A stretch of DNA of 12,138 nucleotides from JARRJY01 sp037388705 (GCA_037388705.1 JARRJY010000099.1:1-12138); one strand, 5' to 3'. Positions 1 through 6,594 are shown, numbered from the stretch's first letter. Translations and numbers: made by a program. The notes: generated by a model not told the origin, from the sequence alone.

Positions 1-2
1 TT

Positions 3-146
3 TTTGATCAGAATGGAAAAGAAATCATCCGTATTGGTTCAGTGGTATGGTTTTATCGTCTACGTAATGTTTTAGACTACGTTTCCAGTAAAGATTATAT
101 TGAACAACCGAACTTCCAGTTATGGCGACAACAAAAACAGCGTTAG
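3..146 (+). CDS. C-terminal end of an unrecognised protein (partial)
   Basis: An open frame enters from the left edge and ends at TAG 144–146, giving about 47 residues. It reads FDQNGKEIIRIGSVVWFY, then RLRNVLDYV, and ends in a basic, Gln-rich tail (WRQQKQR). It has no long hydrophobic segment and no motif I can name. It converges on rhlB, whose stop lies 47 bases further on; that gap is T-rich on the + strand but shows no strong hairpin. Codon use looks natural and the frame is open right from the edge, so I take it as the real 3' end of a gene rather than a chance frame. The family is unknown to me. Confidence 0.45.
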   Translation, partial: FDQNGKEIIRIGSVVWFYRLRNVLDYVSSKDYIEQPNFQLWRQQKQR

Positions 147-193
147 CCAGACTTTTCTTTCAAAGTTTATTTTTACTATCCACGCTAAACAAT

Positions 194-1639
194 TTAACGG
201 AAAAAACTCACCACTTTTTTTAGCAACCCTTCTGGCTGCTTGTTTTCCTGCTTGTCTTTTTGTTGGCGTGGCTTATTGTGTTGCGGTCTTTTCTTTTTAG
301 TAGCCGATTTTTTACGCGTATGATGTTTGCGTGGCTTATCGCCATCAGCTGCAGCATGTTTTTGATTGCCCCTGCCTCTGCCTCTGCCTCCATCACCAGA
401 TTTGCGGGATTTTTTCTTGCCATGCTGAGGGCGTTTTTTACGTTCTTCAAAAATTGGTGGCTTCGGTTTAATTAATAGTTCCGGAGTAACAGAGGCCATG
501 GGAATTTTATGCCCGATATATTCCTCGATATCTGGCATGGAAAAAACGTATTCATCACAGGCAAAACTAATGGCATCACCCTTGGCACCTGCTCGACCAG
601 TACGACCTATACGGTGTACATAATCCTCGGCATCTTGTGGCAGATCAAAATTAATAACATGACTCACGGCCGGAATATGCAAACCGCGTGCAGCCACATC
701 CGTTGCCACCAGGATGCTCAGCTTACCTTCGGTAAATTCGTTTAATAAGCGCAGGCGTTTCTGCTGGGGTACATCACCGCTTAATAAAGCTGCCTCGTAG
801 CCATTGCCTTTCAAATAGGCACCAATTTTTTCAGCCATGCGCTTGGTATTAATAAAAATGACTGTCCTATCCATTTCCTTGGCTTTTAACAGGCCAAGCA
901 ACAGCGGGATTTTCTCTTCTTTTGCAGGGTAATAGACACTTTCTTCGATCTGGCCTGAAGTAACCTGTTCGGGTTCAATTTCCACGCGCTCCGGGTTATT
1001 CATGTGCTCGTAGGCCAGTTCAGATACACGGAATGATAAAGTCGCAGAGAATAACAAACTAAGTCGTTTTTTCGGCTCTGGCATACGGCGTAACAGGAAA
1101 CGTATGTCTTTTATAAAGCCCAGGTCGAACATGCGATCAGCTTCATCCAGTACCATACATTGGCAGGCACGTAGATCGAAAACATGTTGCTTGAAGTAAT
1201 CGATAATCCGTCCCGGGGTACCAATTAATATATCGACACCTTCTTCCAGTTGACGACGTTGTGATTCATAACCGGTTCCGCCAAAAATAAGCCCCAGTTT
1301 AAAACCAGTGTGCTTACCCAGTAATTCAGCATCTTTATGGATTTGCACCGCCAGTTCGCGAGTCGGTGCCAGGATAATTGCGCGCGGTTGATTAACCTTT
1401 CGCTGCTCGGATGCCGGGTTCCGTAACAGGTAACTATAAACTGCGATTAAAAATGCAGCCGTTTTACCTGTTCCCGTCTGCGCCTGCCCGGCAACATCTT
1501 TTCCCTGTAAAGCAATTGGCAAGGTTTCTGCTTGGATGGGGGTACACAATGAAAAGCCTGATTCTTCAATGCCTTGCTGGACTTCCTGAGGAATATCGAG
1601 ACTGTCGAAACGTATATTGGATAAATGTTGTTCACTCAT
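194..1639 (-). CDS. rhlB: ATP-dependent RNA helicase RhlB (DEAD-box)
   Basis: Unwinds structured RNA using ATP; in E. coli RhlB works with RNase E and PNPase in the degradosome. The 481-residue product keeps the whole DEAD-box series: Q-motif with F11 and Q36, Walker A AQTGTGKT (53–60), PTREL (92–96), GG (120–121), TPGR (141–144), DEAD (165–168), SAT (198–200), ATDVAARG (312–319) and HRIGRTGR (342–349). RhlB-type stretches such as QRKVNQPRA, GFIKDIR and AARGLHIPAV separate it from RhlE, SrmB and DeaD. The core ends near residue 390. After it comes a basic, low-complexity tail of about 90 residues rich in Lys, Arg and Gln with an RGRGRG patch, longer than the tail of E. coli RhlB (421 aa). Its divergent position to trxA–rho is the enterobacterial arrangement and supports the name. 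The start ATG has only a weak ribosome binding site. Confidence 0.95.
   Translation of the reverse strand: MSEQHLSNIRFDSLDIPQEVQQGIEESGFSLCTPIQAETLPIALQGKDVAGQAQTGTGKTAAFLIAVYSYLLRNPASEQRKVNQPRAIILAPTRELAVQIHKDAELLGKHTGFKLGLIFGGTGYESQRRQLEEGVDILIGTPGRIIDYFKQHVFDLRACQCMVLDEADRMFDLGFIKDIRFLLRRMPEPKKRLSLLFSATLSFRVSELAYEHMNNPERVEIEPEQVTSGQIEESVYYPAKEEKIPLLLGLLKAKEMDRTVIFINTKRMAEKIGAYLKGNGYEAALLSGDVPQQKRLRLLNEFTEGKLSILVATDVAARGLHIPAVSHVINFDLPQDAEDYVHRIGRTGRAGAKGDAISFACDEYVFSMPDIEEYIGHKIPMASVTPELLIKPKPPIFEERKKRPQHGKKKSRKSGDGGRGRGRGNQKHAAADGDKPRKHHTRKKSATKKKRPQHNKPRQQKDKQENKQPEGLLKKVVSFFR
372..389. repeat. Hexanucleotide tandem repeat (CTGCCT x3) in rhlB tail
   Basis: Three perfect CTGCCT copies lie in the rhlB tail; on the coding strand they give the alternating Gly-Arg patch near residues 418–424. 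The unit length is a multiple of three, so slippage would change tail length without breaking the frame. Confidence 0.6.
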
Positions 1640-1750
1640 AACCGCTAAGGATAACAGATTACAGTATGCTTTGGACTTGAAATGCAGAGCTACTTAGGCT
1701 GAAATGTACCTAGCTGATAACGGATTCAGAAATCACTTATATAACAAACA

Positions 1751-1757
1751 AGGGGAG
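1751..1757 (+). promoter_or_regulatory. Ribosome binding site that fixes the trxA TTG start
   Basis: AGGGGAG sits 6 bases before TTG at 1764. This strong Shine-Dalgarno, together with alignment to thioredoxins, favours the TTG over the in-frame ATG at 1704, which would add 20 residues that thioredoxins lack. Confidence 0.8.
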
Positions 1758-1763
1758 ACGACC

Positions 1764-2090
1764 TTGAGCGATAAGATTGTCTATGTCACTGACGATACCT
1801 TCGAAGCAGAAGTTGTGAATGCAGAAGGTCCGGTACTGGTGGACTATTGGGCGGACTGGTGTGGCCCATGCAAAATGATTGCACCGATTCTTGATGAAAT
1901 TGCTGATGAATACGAAGGTAAACTAAAAGTCGCCAAACTGAATATTGACGAAAACCCTGCCACACCACCGAAATTTGGTATCCGTGGTATTCCAACATTA
2001 ATGCTGTTTAAAAGTGGTAATGTCGAAGCAACCAAGGTTGGCGCTGTCTCCAAGTCTCAACTAACTGCCTTTATCGATAGCAATATGTAA
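1764..2090 (+). CDS. trxA: Thioredoxin 1
   Basis: Small cytoplasmic disulfide reductase that passes electrons from thioredoxin reductase to targets such as ribonucleotide reductase. The 108-residue product has the usual thioredoxin length. The redox motif WCGPC is at 32–36, with the buried Asp of VLVDYWA at 27 and the cis-proline loop GIRGIPT near 74–80. The start is read as TTG because an AGGGGAG site lies just upstream and the protein then begins MSDKIVYVTDD, as in E. coli. An in-frame ATG 60 bases upstream is judged not to be used. The gene is transcribed away from rhlB and towards rho, the classic trxA–rho order. A GC-rich hairpin follows closely, so part of the transcription may stop there. 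No residue important for activity is missing. Confidence 0.96.
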   Translation: MSDKIVYVTDDTFEAEVVNAEGPVLVDYWADWCGPCKMIAPILDEIADEYEGKLKVAKLNIDENPATPPKFGIRGIPTLMLFKSGNVEATKVGAVSKSQLTAFIDSNM

Positions 2091-2100
2091 TTAGAGCTTT

Positions 2101-2143
2101 TCCAGCCCCCGTGTACGTAAGGGGCTGGACGAGCTTATATTTT
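2101..2143 (+). terminator. Hairpin after trxA, possible weak terminator
   Basis: TCCAGCCCC (2101–2109) pairs perfectly with GGGGCTGGA (2121–2129), leaving an 11-base loop. The tail is not a clean T run: TTATATTTTA begins about 6 bases after the stem. It may act as a partial intrinsic terminator or as an RNA-stabilising 3' end for trxA. Confidence 0.6.
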
Positions 2144-2317
2144 AGTGGTACCTTACAAAAATCAATATTTAACAGCGCCTGCCTTACCGGCAATTCCGCT
2201 AACTAAACCCAAGAATAAATAACCTGAAACGAATTTTAACTCCTGCGTCTGTGGTTTACACAGCGTTTCTAATACCTTCATTCAATCTTTAACAAAATCA
2301 ACAAAAGAAAACCGACT
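2144..2317 (+). promoter_or_regulatory. C-rich, G-poor rho leader (likely Rho loading region)
   Basis: Between the trxA hairpin and the rho ATG there is no gene and little obvious structure. A hand count over 2151–2317 gives roughly 43 C to 18 G, the bias typical of Rho utilisation sites. E. coli rho is known to be autoregulated by Rho-dependent termination in its leader; a similar role here is inference. No RhoL-like leader peptide with a ribosome binding site was found. Confidence 0.45.
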
Positions 2318-3514
2318 ATGAACCTTACAGAACTCAAAAAAACCCCTGTTCCAGAACTAATCGAAATCGCCTCTAAAATGGGCATCGAGGGCATGTCCCG
2401 CTCTCGTAAACAAGACGTTATCTTCGCCATCCTCAAGGCGCATGCAAAAAGTGGAGAAGACATCTATGGCGATGGTGTCCTGGAAATTTTACAGGATGGT
2501 TTTGGTTTCTTACGTTCAGCGGAGAGTTCTTACCTGGCTGGCCCGGATGATATATATGTCTCTCCTAGCCAGATACGCCGTTTTAGTCTCAGAACAGGTG
2601 ATACGGTTTCCGGCAAAATCCGCCCTCCCAAAGATAATGAACGCTATTTTGCCATGCTTAAGGTGGCCGAAATTAACTTTGAGCCACCTGAAAATGCCAA
2701 GAACAAGGTCCTGTTTGAGAACCTGACCCCTCTCCACCCAACAGAACGCCTGATGCTGGAACGTGGCTTGATTGTGTCACCACCCAAAGCGGGTAAAACC
2801 ATGATGCTGCATGACATTGCTCACTCGATTACCCATAACCACCCTGAATGCCATCTCATGGTATTGCTCATAGATGAGCGCCCGGAAGAAGTTACCGAGA
2901 TGGCCCGCTCGGTACGTGGTGAAGTGGTTTCCAGTACCTTTGATGAGCCTGCCAGCCGTCATGTGCAGGTAGCTGAAATGGTGATCGAGAAAGCCAAGCG
3001 CCTGGTCGAACACAAGAAAGATGTGGTCATCCTGCTGGACTCTATTACTCGCCTGGCCCGTGCCTATAACACCGTCATTCCATCATCCGGTAAGGTGCTG
3101 ACTGGTGGCGTGGACGCTAATGCCCTGCACCGTCCCAAGCGCTTCTTTGGTGCCGCGCGTAATATCGAAGAAGGTGGCAGCCTCACCATCCTTGCCACGG
3201 CCCTGGTGGAAACAGGCTCACGTATGGATGACGTTATTTACGAAGAATTCAAAGGTACAGGCAATATGGAAGTACACCTGGATCGTAAAATTGCTGAAAA
3301 ACGGCTGTACCCTGCCATCAATATCAGCCGCTCAGGTACTCGCCGTGAAGAATTACTCACTAAACCGGATGAGCTGCAAATGATGTGGATTATTCGCAAG
3401 GTCGTCCATGACATGGATGAAATTGCTGCCATGGAGTTTTTAAATGACAAGCTCAAAGGCTCAAAAACCAACGCGGAGTTCTTTGATTCCATGAAGCGGA
3501 AAGGCAACCAGTAA
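2318..3514 (+). CDS. rho: Transcription termination factor Rho, with an internal deletion
   Basis: Hexameric RNA-dependent ATPase that pulls RNA polymerase off untranslated transcripts. The 398-residue frame aligns with E. coli Rho (419 aa) from residue 1. It shows an N-terminal helical part (1–47), a cold-shock/OB RNA-binding domain with GFGFLR (61–66), Walker A PPKAGKT (155–161), catalytic E187 in DERPEE, Walker B LLDS with D241, the Q-loop region SGKVLTGG (257–264), R302 in the R-loop region, and the arginine finger R342. Compared from memory with E. coli, everything downstream is shifted by exactly 24 residues: the sequence runs LMLERG straight into LIVSPPKAGKT. It therefore lacks the conserved stretch that in E. 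coli ends PIGRGQRG. The frame is intact. That stretch links the RNA-binding and ATPase domains and starts the ATPase fold, so function as written is doubtful. Identity as rho is certain; whether the deletion is real is not. Confidence 0.95.
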   Translation: MNLTELKKTPVPELIEIASKMGIEGMSRSRKQDVIFAILKAHAKSGEDIYGDGVLEILQDGFGFLRSAESSYLAGPDDIYVSPSQIRRFSLRTGDTVSGKIRPPKDNERYFAMLKVAEINFEPPENAKNKVLFENLTPLHPTERLMLERGLIVSPPKAGKTMMLHDIAHSITHNHPECHLMVLLIDERPEEVTEMARSVRGEVVSSTFDEPASRHVQVAEMVIEKAKRLVEHKKDVVILLDSITRLARAYNTVIPSSGKVLTGGVDANALHRPKRFFGAARNIEEGGSLTILATALVETGSRMDDVIYEEFKGTGNMEVHLDRKIAEKRLYPAINISRSGTRREELLTKPDELQMMWIIRKVVHDMDEIAAMEFLNDKLKGSKTNAEFFDSMKRKGNQ

Positions 3515-3520
3515 TACCGG

Positions 3521-3556
3521 AAGGTGAAAAAATGCATATTTTTTCACCTTTTTTTC
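3521..3556 (+). terminator. Strong intrinsic terminator after rho
   Basis: AAGGTGAAAAAAT (3521–3533) and its exact complement (3538–3550) form a 13-bp stem around a GCAT loop, followed by a run of T. It starts 6 bases after the rho stop. The A-tract on the 5' side means it could also work for transcripts arriving on the other strand, though no gene faces it here. Confidence 0.9.
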
Positions 3557-3578
3557 TTGCCAATTTTCAAGCATAAAC

Positions 3579-3625
3579 AGCCACATAGCTTTGTTTTTCA
3601 ATGCTTTGCTGTAACTAATGTGGCT
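3579..3625. repeat. Inverted repeat AGCCACAT / ATGTGGCT
   Basis: Eight-base arms at 3579–3586 and 3618–3625, separated by 31 bases, lie just upstream of the proposed promoter at 3634. It could be a protein-binding site or an RNA stem; nothing else identifies it. Confidence 0.35.
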
Positions 3626-3633
3626 ATTTGCTT

Positions 3634-3662
3634 TTGACATGTCCTTGAAAAAGAACGATATT
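3634..3662 (+). promoter_or_regulatory. Sigma-70-type promoter for the DUF3135 gene
   Basis: A perfect TTGACA (3634–3639), a 17-base spacer and GATATT (3657–3662, four of six matches) predict a transcript start near 3669. The preceding terminator isolates it from rho, so the next gene needs a promoter about here. The untranslated leader would be about 120 bases. Confidence 0.55.
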
Positions 3663-3671
3663 TGCCAATAG

Positions 3672-3703
3672 ACGTTACGGGCATCCTCTTTCCCCGTACA
3701 CGT
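3672..3703 (+). promoter_or_regulatory. Hairpin in the leader of the DUF3135 gene
   Basis: ACGTTACGGG (3672–3681) can pair with CCCGTACACGT (3693–3703) as a ten-pair stem with one bulged base and an 11-base pyrimidine-rich loop. It begins within a few bases of the predicted transcript start. It is not followed by a T run, so it is not a terminator. Possible roles are protecting the 5' end or binding a regulator; I recognise no known riboswitch. Confidence 0.35.
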
Positions 3704-3788
3704 GACATAAGTAAAACTTCCCCCGGTCTTGCTGTCAGGGTACGAACTTAAGAGGGCCTGCTCCCGTTAACTGAAAAGGGTAGGGATC

Positions 3789-4130
3789 ATGGCAAAAACA
3801 CAAAATCACATTGATTTTGACTTCTGGTTGCACCTGGCACAGAGCGACCCTGAGCGCTTTGAAAGCCTGCGTACAGAAACCCTCGAGAAACATATTCAAC
3901 GTGCCGCTGATAACCAGCAAAACCGCCTTCGTTGCCTGCAATGGCGAATTGACCGGATCCGTGACAGGGCGAAAACACCGATGGCTGCCTGTATTAGCAT
4001 CTCAGACATGATGTGGGATACATTTAACCACCTGGCTTCAGGCTATAACCACATTGATCATCTGCGTAACGAGGAAAATGACCAGTTAGCCAGTGCAACC
4101 GTCATCGACTTCGAACCCCGACAGCCCTGA
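3789..4130 (+). CDS. DUF3135-type small conserved protein
   Basis: A 113-residue soluble protein with no signal peptide or membrane segment. It resembles the DUF3135 family as I remember it: an N-terminal DFDFW (9–13), DPERFE (20–25), the arginine-rich RLRCLQWRIDRIRDRAK (46–62), TPMAACI (64–69 region) and SDMMWD (72–77). Family function is unknown; the pattern of charged helices suggests a mostly helical protein. A good binding site (TAGGGA) lies a few bases before the ATG. The gene stands alone: the rho terminator is upstream, it has its own likely promoter and structured leader, and rpmE seems to have a separate promoter downstream. The last 25 residues are acidic and weakly conserved in appearance. 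Family assignment is from pattern memory and should be tested by profile search. Confidence 0.75.
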   Translation: MAKTQNHIDFDFWLHLAQSDPERFESLRTETLEKHIQRAADNQQNRLRCLQWRIDRIRDRAKTPMAACISISDMMWDTFNHLASGYNHIDHLRNEENDQLASATVIDFEPRQP

Positions 4131-4156
4131 AAACCCATAAAATTGAACGTTTTAGC

Positions 4157-4186
4157 TTGATGCAAGACCCTGATCTTCTGTATCAT
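4157..4186 (+). promoter_or_regulatory. Likely rpmE promoter
   Basis: TTGATG (4157–4162), an 18-base spacer and TATCAT (4181–4186, five of six matches) predict a start near 4193, leaving a leader of about 70 bases before rpmE. Inference from consensus only. Confidence 0.5.
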
Positions 4187-4199
4187 TGCCGCCCTTGCA

Positions 4200-4240
4200 G
4201 TGTATGGTACCCGGCATTTGGGCCCTGGGTGGCGGTACAC
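4200..4240 (+). promoter_or_regulatory. Hairpin in the rpmE leader, candidate L31 operator
   Basis: GTGTA (4200–4204) pairs with TACAC (4236–4240), and inside it ACCC (4209–4212) with GGGT (4227–4230), giving an interrupted stem 20 bases before the start codon. In E. coli L31 has been reported to repress its own mRNA through the leader; a similar role here is inferred from position alone. Confidence 0.35.
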
Positions 4241-4261
4241 ATTAATTTTGAGGTCAAGATC

Positions 4262-4465
4262 ATGAAAGCAGATATTCATCCATCTTACGATGACATCACA
4301 GTATCCTGCAGCTGTGGCAACAGTTTCCAGACTCGCTCTACTTCAGGTAAAGACCTGACTATTGAAGTATGTTCTCAATGTCACCCGTTCTTCACTGGTA
4401 AGCAGAAGCTAATCGATACTGAAGGCCGTGTTGACAAGTTCCGTCAGAAGTACGGTATGAAGTAA
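4262..4465 (+). CDS. rpmE: 50S ribosomal protein L31 (zinc-binding form)
   Basis: Component of the large ribosomal subunit that contributes to bridging with the small subunit. The 67-residue product begins MKADIHPSYDDITVSCSCGN. It keeps all four zinc-ligand cysteines, C16, C18, C37 and C40, so it is the C+ form and not the zinc-free paralogue. The FRQKYG end is typical. The ATG at 4262 is chosen because GAGG lies 8 bases before it and the length matches the family; the in-frame ATG at 4157 would add 35 unrelated residues. It has its own likely promoter and a folded leader, and an intrinsic terminator 47 bases after the stop. The nuclease ORF begins only 8 bases downstream. Confidence 0.97.
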   Translation: MKADIHPSYDDITVSCSCGNSFQTRSTSGKDLTIEVCSQCHPFFTGKQKLIDTEGRVDKFRQKYGMK

Positions 4466-4473
4466 ATACGGGT

Positions 4474-5274
4474 ATGCTGCTCGGCCAGATTCGGCAGATA
4501 CTAGGAAAAAATAAAAGGGTACTCTTGGTAGTACCCTTTTTTTGTTGGATAGCCCCAGCTCAAATACTTGCTGCCGACTGCTTAAGCCGCTTTTATGATA
4601 GTAAGGTTGAGGTAAAACGTGTTTTTGACGGCGACACTTTCCAACTCACCGATGGTCGGAAAGTAAGAATTATTGGTATCAACACCCCTGAGCTGGAGCG
4701 TGATAATAAACCAGCTGATCCCCTGGCCTACGAGGCTCGCGATGCTCTCAAGAATCTGCTTAAAGAAAACCGCCATATTCAACTTCGTCTTGGTAAAGAA
4801 AAGTATGACCGCTATCACCGCCTTTTAGCCCACCCTTTTCTGGCTGACGGTACGAACATTACCGAGCAATTACTGAAAAAGGGACTTGGTTTTGCTCTGC
4901 TAATACCACCCAATAACTGGCAAAGCGAATGTTATCGGCAGGCCGAAAACCATGCCCGCGAACAAAAACTTGGATTATGGAAACACCCTTACTACCAGCC
5001 TGTTGCTGCAGAGCGTATAACGAAAAACTTTCGTGGCTATTACCGTGTTAAAGGTAAAGTTGGCCGGATCGGCGAAAGTCGCAACGCGTACTGGCTAAAT
5101 CTCTCCAGCGGCTTTGCCCTGCGTATCAGTAAAAAGGATGCCCGTTACTTTCATGCGTTGCCAGTTGAAAGTTTAAAAGATAAAACAATCACAGCCCGTG
5201 GCTGGGTGTATGAAAGAAACAACGAAATGCGCATGAATGTCCATCACCCCGCCGCACTGGAAGTAGTAAACTAG
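4474..5274 (+). CDS. Secreted staphylococcal-nuclease-type (thermonuclease) enzyme
   Basis: Predicted calcium-dependent nuclease exported from the cytoplasm. Residues 1–34 look like a signal peptide: a short basic start, a hydrophobic core LLVVPFFCWIA (17–27), and a likely cut near ILAA/DC. The nuclease domain spans roughly 45–172: VFDGDTF (50–56), KVRIIGINTPEL (64–74) and KYDRYHR (110–116). By alignment to the Staphylococcus enzyme, R65, E73 and R116 stand for the catalytic R35, E43 and R87; metal ligand D40 is Asn70, as in many bacterial relatives. Residues about 185–266 look like an added small beta domain, possibly OB-fold. The order rpmE–nuclease–malic enzyme matches Pseudomonas from memory. 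The start has a poor binding site. The codons for residues 14–24 form the terminator described at 4513. Codon positions downstream are otherwise ordinary. Confidence 0.85.
   Translation: MLLGQIRQILGKNKRVLLVVPFFCWIAPAQILAADCLSRFYDSKVEVKRVFDGDTFQLTDGRKVRIIGINTPELERDNKPADPLAYEARDALKNLLKENRHIQLRLGKEKYDRYHRLLAHPFLADGTNITEQLLKKGLGFALLIPPNNWQSECYRQAENHAREQKLGLWKHPYYQPVAAERITKNFRGYYRVKGKVGRIGESRNAYWLNLSSGFALRISKKDARYFHALPVESLKDKTITARGWVYERNNEMRMNVHHPAALEVVN
4513..4543 (+). terminator. Intrinsic terminator inside the nuclease signal-peptide codons
   Basis: AAAAGGGTAC (4513–4522) and GTACCCTTTT (4531–4540) form a perfect 10-bp stem with an 8-base loop and a T run to 4543. It is well placed to end rpmE transcription, yet it lies within nuclease codons 14–24. 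A ribosome translating from 4474 would cover the hairpin. Confidence 0.85.
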
Positions 5275-5307
5275 GCACACAGAAATTTTACCAGGAACAC
5301 CCGTAAC

Positions 5308-5964
5308 ATGAGTAATGATGATTTAAAACAAGCTGCACTTAAATACCATGCTGAACCACAACCAGGCAAAATTGCCACCCAGATTACCAAGGCCTGTGAA
5401 ACCCAGCAGGAGCTAAGCCTTGCCTATTCGCCTGGTGTAGCTGAACCGGTACGTGCCATCGCAGATAACAAGGAAACCGCTTATCAATACACGGGAAAAG
5501 GGAACCTGGTGGCTGTAATTACTGATGGTTCAGCGGTGCTTGGCCTGGGAAACGTCGGCGCGCTGGCAGGCAAACCGGTTATGGAAGGTAAAGCCGTGTT
5601 ATTTAAACGCTTTGCCAATATTGACGTGTTCGATATCGAAGTGGCCACCCAGGACGTAGATGAGTTTGTTAATACCGTGGCTAACATTGCCCCGACTTTT
5701 GGCGGCATCAACCTGGAAGATATATCGGCACCACGATGTTTTGAAATTGAAAAACAGCTGATAGAGAAACTGGATATTCCGGTATTTCACGATGACCAGC
5801 ATGGTACGGCCATCATAATCGCCGCAGGTCTGGTCAATGCCCTGGAAATACAGCACAAATCTTTAGAGAACGTGAAAATCGTCTGCCTTGGGGCAGGTGC
5901 AGCAGCTATTGCCTCCATGGACCTGCTGGTTTCCATGGGTTTGAACAAAAAAATATTCGTATGA
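5308..5964 (+). pseudogene. maeB: Malic enzyme, N-terminal part (gene broken by a deletion)
   Basis: Oxidatively decarboxylates malate to pyruvate with reduction of NAD(P). This 218-residue part covers the substrate domain and the start of the nucleotide domain: YSPGVAEP with Y40, KPVMEGKAVLFK with K95 as likely general base, NLEDI with metal ligands E136–D138 region, HDDQHGT (161–167), and dinucleotide loop GAGAAA (195–200). It resembles the short bacterial MaeB type without a phosphotransacetylase tail. After GLNKKIFV the frame hits TGA at 5962. Relatives continue with about 29 residues beginning CDSKG before the sequence found in the next part. AGGA 5293 onward gives a fair binding site. 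It lies 33 bases after the nuclease and may share its transcript. Unless the sequence is wrong, the enzyme lacks an intact nucleotide domain. Confidence 0.85.
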
Positions 5965-6448
5965 TCTTTCAGATGCTATGAATAAGGCCGACGTGTTGAT
6001 AGGTGTGTCTGGCCCTAACCTCGTGGATGAAGAGATGATCAAATCTATGGCTGATAAACCTGTCGTATTTGCATTATCAAATCCCGATCCTGAAATTAAT
6101 CCTGCTATTGCTCATGCGACACGTGATGATTTGATCATGGCAACCGGTCGCAGTGACTATCCAAACCAGGTCAATAATGTTTTAGGTTTCCCATTTATCT
6201 TTCGGGGTGCACTTGATGTTAAAGCAACGGTAATTAACACTGAAATGCAAATTGCAGCCGTCGAGGCATTAGCAATGCTGGCAAAACAGCCTGTACCCGC
6301 TGAAGTATTAAAAGCCTATGGCAAAGATAAACTGGAATTTGGTCCCGAGTACATCATCCCGACACCATTTGATAAAAGACTAAAGGATTTTGTTCCAACA
6401 GCTGTGGCAAATGCGGCTATAAAAACAGGTGTAGCAAAAAACAAGTAA
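5963..6448 (+). pseudogene. maeB: Malic enzyme, C-terminal part (shifted frame)
   Basis: Continues the malic enzyme in the next frame. The homologous sequence starts at 5963 (DLSDAMNKADVLIGVSGPN) and runs to TAA 6448; the internal ATG at 5978 has no binding site and is probably not a true start. Landmarks are ADVLIGVSGPN, PVVFALSNPDPEI, the signature MATGRSDYPNQVNNVLGFP, and LEFGPEYIIPTPFD. Joining it to the first part needs about 86 missing bases (two more than a multiple of three). The C-terminus is complete and there is no phosphotransacetylase domain. The next gene converges from the minus strand, with 146 bases between and no clear terminator. Confidence 0.85.
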
Positions 6449-6594
6449 TCCTGATCGGCTATACCAAACTTCCCCCCATATGACAGGCCGGACATAACTG
6501 ACAGTTTACAAATATTACAACTTTGGATGCGAATTTCAAATAGGGAAATATACCGATAAGGGAGCATAAAGTTAAAACTGGTTATCAAAATTAA

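Noticed and set aside
509..745. Open frame on the + strand within rhlB (and other similar overlapping frames)
   Set aside because: Opposite-strand shadow of a clearly conserved gene; no binding site or known motif.
1737..1745. TATATAAC as a trxA -10 box
   Set aside because: The transcript would start inside the ribosome binding site, and no -35 box is found at the right distance.
1704..1763. In-frame ATG upstream giving a 128-residue thioredoxin
   Set aside because: The extra 20 residues do not look like thioredoxin, and a strong binding site precedes the TTG at 1764.
2111..2205. GTG-started leader peptide of about 30 codons before rho
   Set aside because: No binding site, it begins in the hairpin loop, and it does not resemble RhoL.
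4157..4261. Upstream ATG giving a 102-residue L31
   Set aside because: No binding site; the added residues match nothing in L31. The region fits better as promoter and leader.
6449..6594. Bidirectional terminator between maeB and the unknown minus-strand gene
   Set aside because: Only weak, widely spaced pairings (CGGCTATA with TATACCG, CCTGAT with ATCAGG) and no stem plus T run.
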